A stretch of 64,000 bases of DNA from Gelidibacter mesophilus DSM 14095. GTDB taxonomy: Bacteria > Bacteroidota > Bacteroidia > Flavobacteriales > Flavobacteriaceae. Within the stretch, counting starts at the first letter, position 1. Each line of letters starts with the position of its first letter. A model generated the notes under the pieces. That model saw nothing but the letters and a program-made list of their open reading frames with translations, had not been told where the DNA came from and made no database searches. The position numbers and the translations under genes are program-made. Shown in pieces: positions 36,613 through 45,559 of this stretch. Location: NCBI RefSeq assembly GCF_000423005.1, contig NZ_AUHD01000006.1, forward strand, positions 62,001 to 126,000, in the 5' to 3' direction.

Positions 36613-37178
36613 GTTGAAAAACTATAAATCTTATTAGGCGTTACACAATAGTTGAGCAACACATCACTTTCATGAACGTCTTCAATTGTGTCTTCCGCTT
36701 CAAATAAAGAGAGCCCTATTTTTAAGGTTTCAGGCTTGCATTCTGATAGGAATTTATCATAAAAACCCTTGCCGTAACCCACACGATGCCCGCGTTTATC
36801 AAAGGCCAAAAGCGGCACAAAAACCACATCTATTTTTTGTGCATTGATTTCTATACCGTCAACGGGTTCAGGAATATTCCAAGCATTCTTTTTAATAACC
36901 GTATTATCCAGTAAAAGGTAGTGGATCATGCTTAAGTTTTTAAAATCAGTTTTTGAAATGACGGTATTTTTGTCCTTCCCCGATAAAATATTGAGAATAT
37001 AATCTGTGTTGATTTCTTTGTGTTCAGTGATGCTCAGGAAGATATGATAAAACGAATGCTTCCAAATAGGAAGTTGTAACAATTGATTGGAAATGGCCAA
37101 GCTTTCATTTTCAATTGTTTCTGACGATAGTTCCTGTCGTTTTTGTTTGTAAAGACGTCTAAGTTCTGTTTTATTCAT
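36609..37178 (-). CDS. 5-formyltetrahydrofolate cyclo-ligase
   Basis: A 189-residue enzyme converting 5-formyl-THF to 5,10-methenyl-THF with ATP. It has the N-terminal 'MNKTELRRLYKQKRQELS', 'VFVPLLAFDKRGHRVGYGKG' with the ATP-binding 'GYGKGFYDKFL', and the terminal 'HESDVLLNYCVTPNKIYSFS'. It starts 18 bases after the aspartoacylase-like gene and appears to be the last gene of the rimB-like/rimK cluster. Confidence 0.93.
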   Translation of the reverse strand: MNKTELRRLYKQKRQELSSETIENESLAISNQLLQLPIWKHSFYHIFLSITEHKEINTDYILNILSGKDKNTVISKTDFKNLSMIHYLLLDNTVIKKNAWNIPEPVDGIEINAQKIDVVFVPLLAFDKRGHRVGYGKGFYDKFLSECKPETLKIGLSLFEAEDTIEDVHESDVLLNYCVTPNKIYSFST

Positions 37179-37196
37179 GGCGACTATTCAGACCGT

Positions 37197-38171
37197 TTAA
37201 TTTGAAACCACTTTCGTTATATGAAAGAGCGCATCACCTTGATAAACTAATGAGGCTTCATTCACATTGATGACATAACCTTCCAAAGTCGATTTTACTT
37301 CATGGTACACTTTGCCATAAGGGTCCGTAATCTGTCCCAAGACATCATCAACATTGACCTTTGTATTTACAGTTACGGCCGCTTTGAACATTCCTGATTG
37401 TTTGGCTCTGATCCATTTGCTTTCCTCTACAAAAACAGTGGCCATTTTTGGTGGCGAAGCTTTGATACGATGATGTAGCATATCATAGTGTGCCAAAATC
37501 CGCTTCACACCTTCCACACCAACTTTTGAGATATTATTGTCAACATAAAAAGATTTTCCACCTTCATAAAGCAAAATGGGTTTCCCTAAATGAAAACAGG
37601 CATTTCTGAAAGATTTAGCAATATGGTTGGAGTAGAGGGCGAAGGGCGCTCCAAAAATCCGCGCCAATTCATCCAACTCCGGATGATTTTTGACGATTCT
37701 TATTTGGGCTGCATTAAATCTGCTAGCGCCACCTGTGTGAAAATCAATTATTAGATCCACATCAGGAATTATTTCATGCATGAGCCTGTGTGCCACCCTG
37801 CTTGCCAGAGAACCATTGGACGATCCTGGAAACACCCGGTTTAGGTCACGTCCATCGGGAAATGCCCGTTTGCTATTTAAAAATCCAAAAATGTTCAAAA
37901 TGGGCATGCATATTATGGTGCCCCGTTTTGGACGGTTAATGCGTCTGGCAATAAGTTGCCTAACAATATCAACACCGTTAATTTCATCCCCATGGATGCC
38001 TGCAGAAAATAAAATAGTTGGTCCCGGAATTTTGGACCGTTCAATGATAATGGGAATTTCTATTTTGGTAGCCGTATGGAGTTTTGCAATATTAAAATTG
38101 ATTTCCCGCGATGCGCCCAATGGAATTTCTTCCCCTAAAATGGTGATCCTATTTTTGTTTTCTTTCAGCAT
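37197..38171 (-). CDS. Succinylglutamate desuccinylase/aspartoacylase-family zinc hydrolase
   Basis: A 324-residue M14-type zinc hydrolase. Zinc ligands are His and Glu in 'FSAGIHGDEINGVDIVRQL' and His in 'IIDFHTGGASRFNAAQIR'. The catalytic Glu is likely in 'ILLYEGGKSFYV'. The C-terminal sandwich domain ends 'GDALFHITKVVSN'. It starts 8 bases after the rimK stop. The same fold includes enzymes that remove glutamate chains, so removal of glutamates added by RimK is a reasonable hypothesis from context, not shown. Confidence 0.88.
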   Translation of the reverse strand: MLKENKNRITILGEEIPLGASREINFNIAKLHTATKIEIPIIIERSKIPGPTILFSAGIHGDEINGVDIVRQLIARRINRPKRGTIICMPILNIFGFLNSKRAFPDGRDLNRVFPGSSNGSLASRVAHRLMHEIIPDVDLIIDFHTGGASRFNAAQIRIVKNHPELDELARIFGAPFALYSNHIAKSFRNACFHLGKPILLYEGGKSFYVDNNISKVGVEGVKRILAHYDMLHHRIKASPPKMATVFVEESKWIRAKQSGMFKAAVTVNTKVNVDDVLGQITDPYGKVYHEVKSTLEGYVINVNEASLVYQGDALFHITKVVSN

Positions 38172-38179
38172 AAATACCC

Positions 38180-39052
38180 TTAAACGTTTCTTTCGATATA
38201 TCTTATGATGCTTTTCGCAATGTCTTTTTTTGTGGCTGCTTCAATACCTTCAAGCCCAGGCGAGGAGTTAACCTCTAGAATCAATGGACCTCGTGAAGAC
38301 TGTAACATATCCACCCCACAAACTCCTAATCCGAGTGCTTTTGCGGCTTTTAATGCGGCGTTTTCTTCTTCGTCAGTAAGCTGAATAATCTCTGCACTAC
38401 CGCCTCTATGTAAATTAGATCTGAACTCTCCTTCTTTACCTTGGCGTTTCATGGCACCTACAATATTTCCGTCCACGATAAAGGCTCTAATATCTGCACC
38501 TTTGGCTTCCTTAATAAATTCTTGTATAATAACTCGGGCTTGCAAGCCATGAAAAGCTTCAATTACAGATTCTGCTGCATTGTTGGTTTCTGCTAAAACA
38601 ACCCCCAAACCTTGAGTGCCTTCCAATAGTTTAATGACCAATGGTGCACCACCCACAGAGGCAATAACTTCAGCGGCATCTTTAGTATAATTGGAAAATA
38701 CTGTTTTTGGCATACCTAATCCTGCACGAGATAGCACCTGAAGGCTTCTCAATTTGTCCCTTGATCTTACCAAAGCTTGGGATTCCACTACAGAAAACAC
38801 TTTCATCATTTCAAATTGTCTAACTACCGCAGTACCATAAAAGGTAACTGATGCTCCAATACGAGGAATGATGGCATCTACATTTTCTAAAATACGGCCT
38901 TTATATAAAATGGCCGGATTTTTCTTTTCAATAATAATATCACATTTTAAAGGGTCAATGACTTCACAAGTGTGTTTGCGCTGTTTTGCCGCTTCTACTA
39001 GACGTTGCGTAGAATATAAATGAGGGTTTCTGGATAGAATAATAATGTTCAT
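38180..39052 (-). CDS. rimK: RimK-type ATP-grasp glutamate ligase
   Basis: A 290-residue ATP-grasp ligase. The N-domain '[20 protein letters not shown]' and '[20 protein letters not shown]' are RimK-specific. ATP-grasp parts: '[20 protein letters not shown]', '[20 protein letters not shown]', '[20 protein letters not shown]', Mg site '[18 protein letters not shown]'. RimK adds glutamates to ribosomal protein S6 in E. coli. Here it lies between a RimB-like protease gene and an aspartoacylase-like gene on one strand. Confidence 0.95.
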   Translation of the reverse strand: MNIIILSRNPHLYSTQRLVEAAKQRKHTCEVIDPLKCDIIIEKKNPAILYKGRILENVDAIIPRIGASVTFYGTAVVRQFEMMKVFSVVESQALVRSRDKLRSLQVLSRAGLGMPKTVFSNYTKDAAEVIASVGGAPLVIKLLEGTQGLGVVLAETNNAAESVIEAFHGLQARVIIQEFIKEAKGADIRAFIVDGNIVGAMKRQGKEGEFRSNLHRGGSAEIIQLTDEEENAALKAAKALGLGVCGVDMLQSSRGPLILEVNSSPGLEGIEAATKKDIAKSIIRYIERNV

Positions 39053-39115
39053 TGAGCTCGTTTTGCTTAGATTTTTAGTGGATAAGATTTAATGTGATAG
39101 TGTAAAAGTACTTAA

Positions 39116-39547
39116 TTAAGACTTATTTGATTTGTTGTTATAAGATACGTTTTTATGGGAGACATCCACAATAAATTTTTTAGTTAGGAATTTCCGGCCT
39201 ATCAAAACGGGAAACTTCATGTCTTCTCGAGTGCTTAAGGTAAGTGAAATGCGATACGTTTTGTCAAATAAAACAATTGTGGTTTTAACTTTATATCGTA
39301 ATTGTACAATGCCATTGCTACTTTTGACTTTGGCAATGGTATAGTCTTTAAATCGAAATTCCTTTCCGTTGTAATGCGGATGGCCTTTGTCATAAAACAA
39401 ACACACCAATTCGTCATTGTCAACCATAACCTTATGGCAATGGATGGATGAGGTATAAGCACCAGTGTCTATTTTAATATCAATATCAAATAAATCAAGC
39501 GCTGGGAAATCGGCTTTATCAATTCGGCCAATAATTTTCTTAGACAT
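39116..39547 (-). CDS. RimB-like retropepsin-type protease (RimK-associated)
   Basis: A 143-residue protein of the family annotated as ATP-dependent zinc protease or RimB (retropepsin-like fold). The catalytic motif is 'IDIKIDTGAYTSSIHCHKVM' (D-T-G-A). Also present are 'GKEFRFKDYTIAKVKSSNG' and 'FPVLIGRKFLTKKFIVDVSH'. I use ATG 39547; the frame could extend to TTG 39556. It lies 63 bases upstream of rimK. RimB partners RimK in Pseudomonas. Confidence 0.88.
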   Translation of the reverse strand: MSKKIIGRIDKADFPALDLFDIDIKIDTGAYTSSIHCHKVMVDNDELVCLFYDKGHPHYNGKEFRFKDYTIAKVKSSNGIVQLRYKVKTTIVLFDKTYRISLTLSTREDMKFPVLIGRKFLTKKFIVDVSHKNVSYNNKSNKS

Positions 39548-39761
39548 GTGTGTCAATTACAATTGGGTCGCAAGGTAATAAAAAAACATTCTTTTTATTA
39601 TAGTTTCTAAATGGCACGCTTTAAATTTCAGAAGTTAAACAGAGCATTGGAATTATCATGGTTTGTGAGAATTTTTAGGATGGTGCTGGTCAAGTTTGAT
39701 CTTTAAACAAATTGATAAAAATTCTTAAATTTCGTAGGATAGAATTGTTTTCAAGTTGTAG

Positions 39762-39769
39762 TATCTTTG
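39762..39769 (+). promoter_or_regulatory. -7 element directly before uvrC
   Basis: TATCTTTG, 4 bases before ATG 39774. It implies a start site at or beside the ATG. Confidence 0.45.
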
Positions 39770-39773
39770 AACC

Positions 39774-41564
39774 ATGAGTAAGCCTACTTTAGAAATACAA
39801 TTGCAAACATTGCCCAATCAACCTGGCGTGTATCAATATTTTGATGCAAATGATAAGATATTGTATGTGGGCAAAGCCAAAGATTTAAAAAAACGGGTCA
39901 GCTCCTATTTTACCAAAAATCATGATTATGGCAAGACCAAGGTATTGGTCAAAAAAATTGCCTCCATCAAGCATATTGTTGTTGAAACGGAGACTGATGC
40001 CTTACTTCTTGAGAACAATCTGATCAAGAAATACCAACCGCGCTATAACGTTTTATTAAAAGATGATAAATCCTACCCATGGATTTGCATTAAAAAAGAA
40101 CGTTTCCCGCGGGTGTTTTCTACGCGTCGGGTGATTAAGGATGGATCTGAGTATTTTGGACCTTATACTAGTATGAAAACGGTAAAAACACTCTTAGATT
40201 TGGTGAAAGGGGTTTATATGCTAAGGACCTGCAATTATGATTTAGCGGAAGACAAAATACATACCGGAAAATTTAAAGTGTGTTTGGAATATCATTTGGG
40301 AAATTGTAAAGGACCTTGTGAAGGGTATCAATCTGAAGAAGATTACCAAAAGGACATCACGGCAATTAGGGAAATTTTAAAAGGTAATTTTAGAGAATCT
40401 TTAGTGCAATTCAAACAGCAAATGAAAGCGCATGCGGAGATAATGGAGTTTGAAGAGGCACAACGCATCAAGGAGAAAATTGATATTCTTGAAAATTACC
40501 AGGCCAAATCTACGGTTGTCAATCCTAAAATTAGCAACGTTGACGTGTTTTCAATAGTTTCTGATGAGGGTTACGGGTATGTGAATTTTTTACAACTGTC
40601 ATACGGCTCTATCATTCGTTCCCATACTTTAGAAATCAAAAAGAAACTGGACGAAACCGATCATACGTTGTTATCGCTGGCAATTATTGAAATAAGACAG
40701 CGTTTCCATTCTATGAGCAAAGAAGTCTACGTGCCTTTTGAAGTGGATTTGGGTGAGGATATTAAAGTAAGCATTCCTAAATTGGGCGACAAGAAACGCA
40801 TTCTTGACCTGTCAGAACGCAACGCAAAATATTACCGCATGGAACGTTTTAAACAAGTCAAAATTATAGATCCTGACCGCCACGTCAATAGAGTTATGGC
40901 TCAAATGAAGACTGATTTGCGACTTAGCGAAGAACCACGCCATATTGAATGTTTTGATAATTCCAACATTCAAGGGACCAATCCGGTGGCAGCTTGTGTC
41001 GTGTTTAAAAATGGAAAACCGAGTAAAAAGGATTACCGTCATTTCAACATTAAAACGGTGGACGGCCCTGATGATTTTGCTTCAATGGAAGAAGTGGTAT
41101 ATAGGCGTTACAAACGTTTGGTGGAGGAAGAGCAACCCTTACCGCAACTTATTATTATTGATGGTGGAAAAGGGCAATTGTCATCTGCCTTAAAAAGTTT
41201 AGATCTTTTAAATTTAAGAGGGAAAATTGCGATTATCGGAATTGCGAAGCGTTTGGAAGAATTATTCTATCCGGATGATCCAATTCCATTATATTTAGAT
41301 AAAAAAAGTGAAACTTTAAAAATCATCCAACAACTGCGTAATGAAGCGCATCGTTTTGGAATAGAACATCATCGTAATAGACGTAGCAAAGGCGCCTTAA
41401 CTACTGAGTTGGAGCTGATTCCGGGAATTGGGGAGCAATCCATAATCGATTTGATGACCCATTTTAAAACGGTAAACCGAATTAGTAAGGCCAGTAAAGA
41501 GGATTTAGAATCTGTTATTGGTGCTTCAAGAGCTCAAAAGATCATTGATTTTTATAAAAAGTAG
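39774..41564 (+). CDS. uvrC: Excinuclease ABC subunit C
   Basis: A 596-residue nucleotide-excision repair nuclease making both incisions with UvrAB. It has an N-terminal GIY-YIG domain ('QPGVYQYFDANDKILYVGKA'), a UVR motif ('EIMEFEEAQRIKEKIDILEN'), an RNase H-like C-terminal nuclease ('IECFDNSNIQGTNPVAACVV', 'IIIDGGKGQLSSALKSL') and a HhH end ('LIPGIGEQSIIDLMTHFKTV'). Full length. Confidence 0.97.
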   Translation: MSKPTLEIQLQTLPNQPGVYQYFDANDKILYVGKAKDLKKRVSSYFTKNHDYGKTKVLVKKIASIKHIVVETETDALLLENNLIKKYQPRYNVLLKDDKSYPWICIKKERFPRVFSTRRVIKDGSEYFGPYTSMKTVKTLLDLVKGVYMLRTCNYDLAEDKIHTGKFKVCLEYHLGNCKGPCEGYQSEEDYQKDITAIREILKGNFRESLVQFKQQMKAHAEIMEFEEAQRIKEKIDILENYQAKSTVVNPKISNVDVFSIVSDEGYGYVNFLQLSYGSIIRSHTLEIKKKLDETDHTLLSLAIIEIRQRFHSMSKEVYVPFEVDLGEDIKVSIPKLGDKKRILDLSERNAKYYRMERFKQVKIIDPDRHVNRVMAQMKTDLRLSEEPRHIECFDNSNIQGTNPVAACVVFKNGKPSKKDYRHFNIKTVDGPDDFASMEEVVYRRYKRLVEEEQPLPQLIIIDGGKGQLSSALKSLDLLNLRGKIAIIGIAKRLEELFYPDDPIPLYLDKKSETLKIIQQLRNEAHRFGIEHHRNRRSKGALTTELELIPGIGEQSIIDLMTHFKTVNRISKASKEDLESVIGASRAQKIIDFYKK

Positions 41565-41691
41565 ATTTCAAATTCCATAAGATCCTTACCAAAATTTATT
41601 TAAAACAGTTTATTAAAACCAAGCTGAAAAACTTTAATTCCACATGGATTCCGCACGGGACTTAAAGCATTTACGAAAGAAAAAACACTTA

Positions 41692-43938
41692 ATGAAAAAA
41701 AACATTTCCATAGTTGTACTTACCCTGTTCATCTCTTTAGCCATGAACGGCCAGGATACCATTCCTAGAAAGTACGAAAGTCCAGTCAAAGTAGGATTGG
41801 TGTTGAGTGGCGGTGGCGCTAAGGGTTTTGCTCATATTGGTGTGTTAAAAGTTATTGACAGCCTCAATATAAAGATTGACTATATTGCAGGCACGAGCAT
41901 GGGCGCGATTGTAGGTTCCTTGTATGCTTCTGGATATTCTGGAAAACAGCTCGATTCCATTTTTAGAGCTCTCAATTTTGACGATGTCATAAGCGACAAT
42001 CTGCCAAGGGCGGCAAAAACCTTTTATGAGCGTGACAATTCAGAGAAATATGCCGTGACTTTGCCTTTTACCAATTTTAAGGTGAATCTGCCGTCGGCCT
42101 TGTCGAGAGGACAAAATGTATTTAACTTACTATCAAAACTCACCCTACATGTGACTGATGTGCCTGATTTTGCCAAGTTGCCCATTCCATTTTTTTGCGT
42201 GGCGACCAACGTAGAAACAGGGAAGGCTATTCTTTTGGATAAGGGAAATTTAGCCCAGGCAGTGACGGCCAGTGGTGCGTTTCCTTCATTATTTCAGCCT
42301 GTTATCATCAATGATCAAGTGCTTATTGATGGCGGTGTTATCAATAATTATCCCATCGATGAGCTTAAGGCTAAAGGAATGAACGTAATTATTGGAGTGG
42401 ACGTCCAAGATGGATTGGCCACAAGAAAAGACCTAAATTCTGCGCCATCAATTTTGCTTCAGATCAACAATTATAAGACTATTAGTGATATGATCGAGAA
42501 AGCAGAAAACACTGATATTTACATTAAGCCCGATATTACAGATTATACGGTGGTATCATTTAGTGAGGGTAAAAAGATTATTGAAAGTGGTGAAAAAGCG
42601 GCGCTTGTTGAAGTTGCCGAGCTAAATCAACTTCCAAAATATAAGACCTCAAGAGAAGTAGCGTTAGATCTCGTTTCCAAAGACAGCATTACCATTAATG
42701 AAGTTATTATTCATGGAAATGACCGATACACCCGTGCTTATATATTGGGAAAGTTGAAACTTATTGAAAATGCCAAAGTGAGTTATGCCGATTTTAACCG
42801 TGGAGTCAATAATTTAGTGGCCACCAATAATTTTACCACGTTTTATTATGAATTTGAAAAGACCAATCGGCCGGATACGTTTGATTTAGTGGCCACAGTC
42901 AAAGAAAGTAATATCACGAGTTTTTTAAAATTTGGCCTGCATTACGACGATCTGTATAAAAGCGCTGCGTTGGTAAATTTCACTAAAAAACGCGCCTTGT
43001 TAGATGATGACGTGGTGTCTTTAGACCTGATTTTGGGAGATCAAGTACGCTATAATTTTGAGTATTATATTGACAAGGGCTTTTATTGGAGTATAGGTTT
43101 GCGCTCACGATTTAACCAATTTAGTAGAAATGTCAACCCGAAATTATTCTTGAGTGACTATGAACAATCTTTAGAAGGATTGAACAAGATAGATATTGAA
43201 CTTCAAGACCAAACAAATCAGTTTTATCTGCAAACATTGTTTAGAAAAGACTTTGCCTTTAGTGTGGGGGGCGAGCATAAGCGTTTGAAAATAAAATCGG
43301 AAACGGTTATTTCCAATGCCCAAGATGAACAACGATTTTTTGAGAATACAGATTATTTAAGTGTTTTTGGGACACTGAGATTTGATACCTATGATAATAA
43401 ATACTATCCAAAAGATGGGGTTTATTTTAGCGGCGACTTTCATCTCTATTTTCATGCCTCACATTTCAATGAAGATTTTAATGAGTTCTCAATTGCTAAG
43501 GCCGATATAGGTTATGCATTTGGAATTACCAACAAATTATCAGCGAACATTTTTACCCAAGGCGGCTTTAAAATTGGCGATACCAATACGCAGTCGCTTG
43601 ATTTTGCTTTGGGTGGTTATGGAAATAACTTTATTAATAATTTCAGTTCCTTTTATGGGTATGACTACGTCTCCCTTACCGGAGACAGTTTCGTAAAAGG
43701 TGTTTTGAGTATGGATTATGAGCTGTTTAAAAAGCACCACGTCACCATTGCGGCCAATTACTCCAATATTGGCTACGGTATTTTCGAATCGGGGTCTTGG
43801 TTTTCATGGCCAGATTATTCTGGGTATGCCTTGGGCTATGGTCTTGAAACATTTTTGGGGCCTTTAGAAGTGAAATATACCTATTCTCCAGAACGAAAAA
43901 AGAGTATGTGGTTTTTTAATTTAGGGTTTTGGTTTTAA
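41692..43938 (+). CDS. Patatin-BamA/TamA-type outer membrane phospholipase
   Basis: A 748-residue protein. Signal peptide 'MKKNISIVVLTLFISLAMNG' (ATG 41692; the longer frame from 41644 adds a charged leader). The patatin domain follows with oxyanion loop 'LSGGGAKGFAHIGVLK', nucleophile elbow 'YIAGTSMGAIVGSL' and catalytic Asp in 'VLIDGGVINNYPIDEL'. A POTRA-like segment follows ('ITINEVIIHGNDRYTRAYIL') and then a C-terminal 16-strand-type barrel ('RFDTYDNKYYPKDGVYFSGD', 'YGLETFLGPLEVKYTYSP') ending with aromatic 'FFNLGFWF'. The layout is that of PlpD-like phospholipases (type Vd secretion). Whether the patatin part is released is unknown. Confidence 0.9.
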   Translation: MKKNISIVVLTLFISLAMNGQDTIPRKYESPVKVGLVLSGGGAKGFAHIGVLKVIDSLNIKIDYIAGTSMGAIVGSLYASGYSGKQLDSIFRALNFDDVISDNLPRAAKTFYERDNSEKYAVTLPFTNFKVNLPSALSRGQNVFNLLSKLTLHVTDVPDFAKLPIPFFCVATNVETGKAILLDKGNLAQAVTASGAFPSLFQPVIINDQVLIDGGVINNYPIDELKAKGMNVIIGVDVQDGLATRKDLNSAPSILLQINNYKTISDMIEKAENTDIYIKPDITDYTVVSFSEGKKIIESGEKAALVEVAELNQLPKYKTSREVALDLVSKDSITINEVIIHGNDRYTRAYILGKLKLIENAKVSYADFNRGVNNLVATNNFTTFYYEFEKTNRPDTFDLVATVKESNITSFLKFGLHYDDLYKSAALVNFTKKRALLDDDVVSLDLILGDQVRYNFEYYIDKGFYWSIGLRSRFNQFSRNVNPKLFLSDYEQSLEGLNKIDIELQDQTNQFYLQTLFRKDFAFSVGGEHKRLKIKSETVISNAQDEQRFFENTDYLSVFGTLRFDTYDNKYYPKDGVYFSGDFHLYFHASHFNEDFNEFSIAKADIGYAFGITNKLSANIFTQGGFKIGDTNTQSLDFALGGYGNNFINNFSSFYGYDYVSLTGDSFVKGVLSMDYELFKKHHVTIAANYSNIGYGIFESGSWFSWPDYSGYALGYGLETFLGPLEVKYTYSPERKKSMWFFNLGFWF

Positions 43939-44078
43939 CACATTCCTGCGCCTGGCACGTCGGCAGCCAGAGAGGCAGAAATCTTAGGTTTGAATTTATG
44001 CTATCCATAGATATCCCCAATGTCAGGGTGATTGCAGTCGACCAATTTTATAATCTTAAACCATGTTTTGGCCAATCC

Positions 44079-44107
44079 AGCCCTTCGACTGCGCTCAGAA
44101 GGACAGG
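44079..44107. repeat. Dispersed CCTTCGACTGCGCTCAG-type repeat
   Basis: CCCTTCGACTGCGCTCAGAA (44081-44100) followed by GGACAGG. I recognise this motif as a short dispersed repeat in many Bacteroidetes genomes. It lies in the decay zone between the patatin gene and the receptor remnant. Confidence 0.6.
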
Positions 44108-44121
44108 TGAATGTGATTTTT

Positions 44122-44872
44122 TTAGAGCTTATAAACTACTTTGAACATTATTATTCTCGGCATTATAAACGTTTTACTGTCACTGATCAAAAAACTATTG
44201 AATGAATTCTGTTGCTTAAATCGCATATCAAATAAATTTGTAGCGTTGATTTCAAAGCCCCACGGACTATCCTCCAATTGATAAAATAAGGAAGCATTTG
44301 CCGAGTCAAAATTATTTTTGGTGTTGTTGCTTTTGTTGTTATAGCTATCAAAGGCATAATCTGCCTTAAAGATGAAATCTCTTAAGAAATCATATTGTAG
44401 AATGGCAAAAAAGCCATCATTTTCAAAATTGCTGATGACGTTGGACGAGCGGTAAACATTGAAATCTTTTTTATAGCCAATTTCTATATTTGGCAATTTT
44501 TTAAAGAAGGTCTCCGCGCTGACTGTTGAGGAAACGGATTTTGAACTATTGAGAAACTATTGAGATGGGTCTCTTCGTTTAAAATTTGGTAAAAGTCATT
44601 ATAGTTAAAGTTGCTTCGCAATTTGTAACGAACCTTGTTGATTCTTTTTAAATCGCACCGTTAACGCTCCAACTATGTTCTGGCAAATCAAAGAAAACAG
44701 GTGTGCTGTATTGTTCACTGCCTTGTAATTGGGTGACATTCTTAAAATGTTCGACCTTTTTATTGAAATTGGTATTGAGGTGAAGGTTCAGGTTTTTAAA
44801 TAGACTGAACTTGTGATAGTTCAAACTCACCGTATGATATAATTGATTTTCTAATGAATAACTTGTTTTTTA
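44122..44872 (-). pseudogene. Frameshifted C-terminal remnant of a TonB-dependent receptor
   Basis: Three frames on the minus strand join into one barrel C-terminus. Frame C (44872-44660): 'TSYSLENQLYHTVSLNYHKF' to 'PVFFDLPEHSWSVNGAI', ending at a TAA; a single base lost in an AT run explains the switch. Frame B (about 44655-44560): 'KRINKVRYKLRSNFNYNDFY' to 'ILNEETHLNS'. Frame A (to 44122): 'SSTVSAETFFKKLPNIEIGY' to 'WGFEINATNLFDMRFKQQNS' and 'IIMFKVVYKL'. B and A are separated by an 11-bp tandem duplication (44544-44565). The N-terminal signal, plug and most of the barrel are missing, and the 5' side ends at a TACAAAGT repeat patch. A dead gene. Confidence 0.85.
44544..44565. repeat. 11-bp tandem duplication that causes a frameshift
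   Basis: AACTATTGAGA occurs twice back to back (44544-44554 and 44555-44565). Removing one copy restores the receptor frame on the minus strand from 'EETHLNS' into 'SKSVSSTVSAETFF'. Confidence 0.85.
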
Positions 44873-44927
44873 CAAAGTTTTAAAAATTACAAAGTCGTGT
44901 TCTACAAAGTCAATAATCTACAAAGTC
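44871..44927. repeat. Four spaced TACAAAGT repeats
   Basis: TACAAAGT starts at 44871, 44888, 44903 and 44919, spaced 15-17 bases apart with AT-rich spacers. It borders the receptor remnant. Too short and irregular for CRISPR. Confidence 0.6.
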
Positions 44928-45248
44928 TTAAAAAATAAACCAGCTGGTTTTTGGATCAATCCAGTTTGTCTTTAATGGCTAAGAAGTGACTTTGTAATTA
45001 CGTCAAAAACCATCATCAACATATCAAACACGTATATAAAAAAAACGATAAATCCAAAATTTTCTTACATTTTTTTCAATTAACCCATTGTTAATAAGTT
45101 TCTTATGGTTTTGTGTCATGCAATGCTTTGTAAAGATTGAAAGTACGGTTTATCCGTAATTCAAAGTGATTTTTGTGGTTGGTATTTAACATTTTGTTGT
45201 GAGTGTCTCCAAAGAAAATAATTAAATATATTATCAAATTGTTTTCTC
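44928..45248. other. AT-rich non-coding stretch
   Basis: No open frame, RNA gene or clear repeat is recognised here. It lies between the TACAAAGT repeats and the small ORF promoter at 45249. Confidence 0.5.
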
Positions 45249-45329
45249 TATATTTGTAACATGACCACACATTTCTGGATCGGTTTACTTCTTCATCTTC
45301 AATTCCTTATTAAAAGGAATCCAGAATAG
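45249..45329 (+). CDS. Possible leaderless 22-residue peptide ORF
   Basis: TATATTTG (45249-45256) is followed after 4 bases by ATG 45261 and a 22-codon frame, MTTHFWIGLLLHLQFLIKRN then PE and TAG at 45327. The peptide is hydrophobic. A hairpin (ATTCCTT ... AAAGGAAT) overlaps its end. It could be a small leader peptide or the decayed 5' end of a lost gene. No homology is recognised. Confidence 0.3.
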   Translation, partial: YICNMTTHFWIGLLLHLQFLIKRNPE

Positions 45330-45342
45330 GCACGCTTTATTT

Positions 45343-45366
45343 CATTCCGGCAAAGGCAGGAATCTC
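45343..45366. repeat. Dispersed ATTCCGGC...GCAGGAAT imperfect palindrome
   Basis: CATTCCGGCAAAGGCAGGAA (45343-45362) can fold on itself and resembles the 'ATTCCTGC...GCAGGAAT' repeats common between flavobacterial genes. A decayed relative may lie at 43941-43988 (ATTCCTGCG ... GGCAGAAATC). Confidence 0.5.
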
Positions 45367-45461
45367 AACAATTTCGTATCTTTATAACTGTAGTTGGTTT
45401 GCGCAATAAATCATCATTGTTTATATAATATTGTCTGGCCATCCGATTGTTGGAAGCAGAA

Positions 45462-45479
45462 TCCCGATAGTTATCGGGA
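45462..45479. repeat. TCCCGATAGTTATCGGGA palindrome
   Basis: An 18-base near-perfect palindrome, a form seen repeatedly in Flavobacteriaceae intergenic DNA. It lies 80 bases before hmgA and may act on its transcript. Confidence 0.6.
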
Positions 45480-45559
45480 GAAATCGAAGTATAATCTTGA
45501 ATTCTAAACATTGAACTTTGAATGTTAAAATGATTAACTTATAACTCAAAACTTGAAAA

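Noticed and set aside
43929-44144. A 71-codon plus-strand ORF after the patatin gene
   Set aside because: It overlaps the patatin stop and runs through dispersed repeats, with no protein-like composition.
44871-44927. CRISPR array
   Set aside because: Repeats are only 8-9 bases, spacers about 7 bases and AT-rich, and there are no cas genes.
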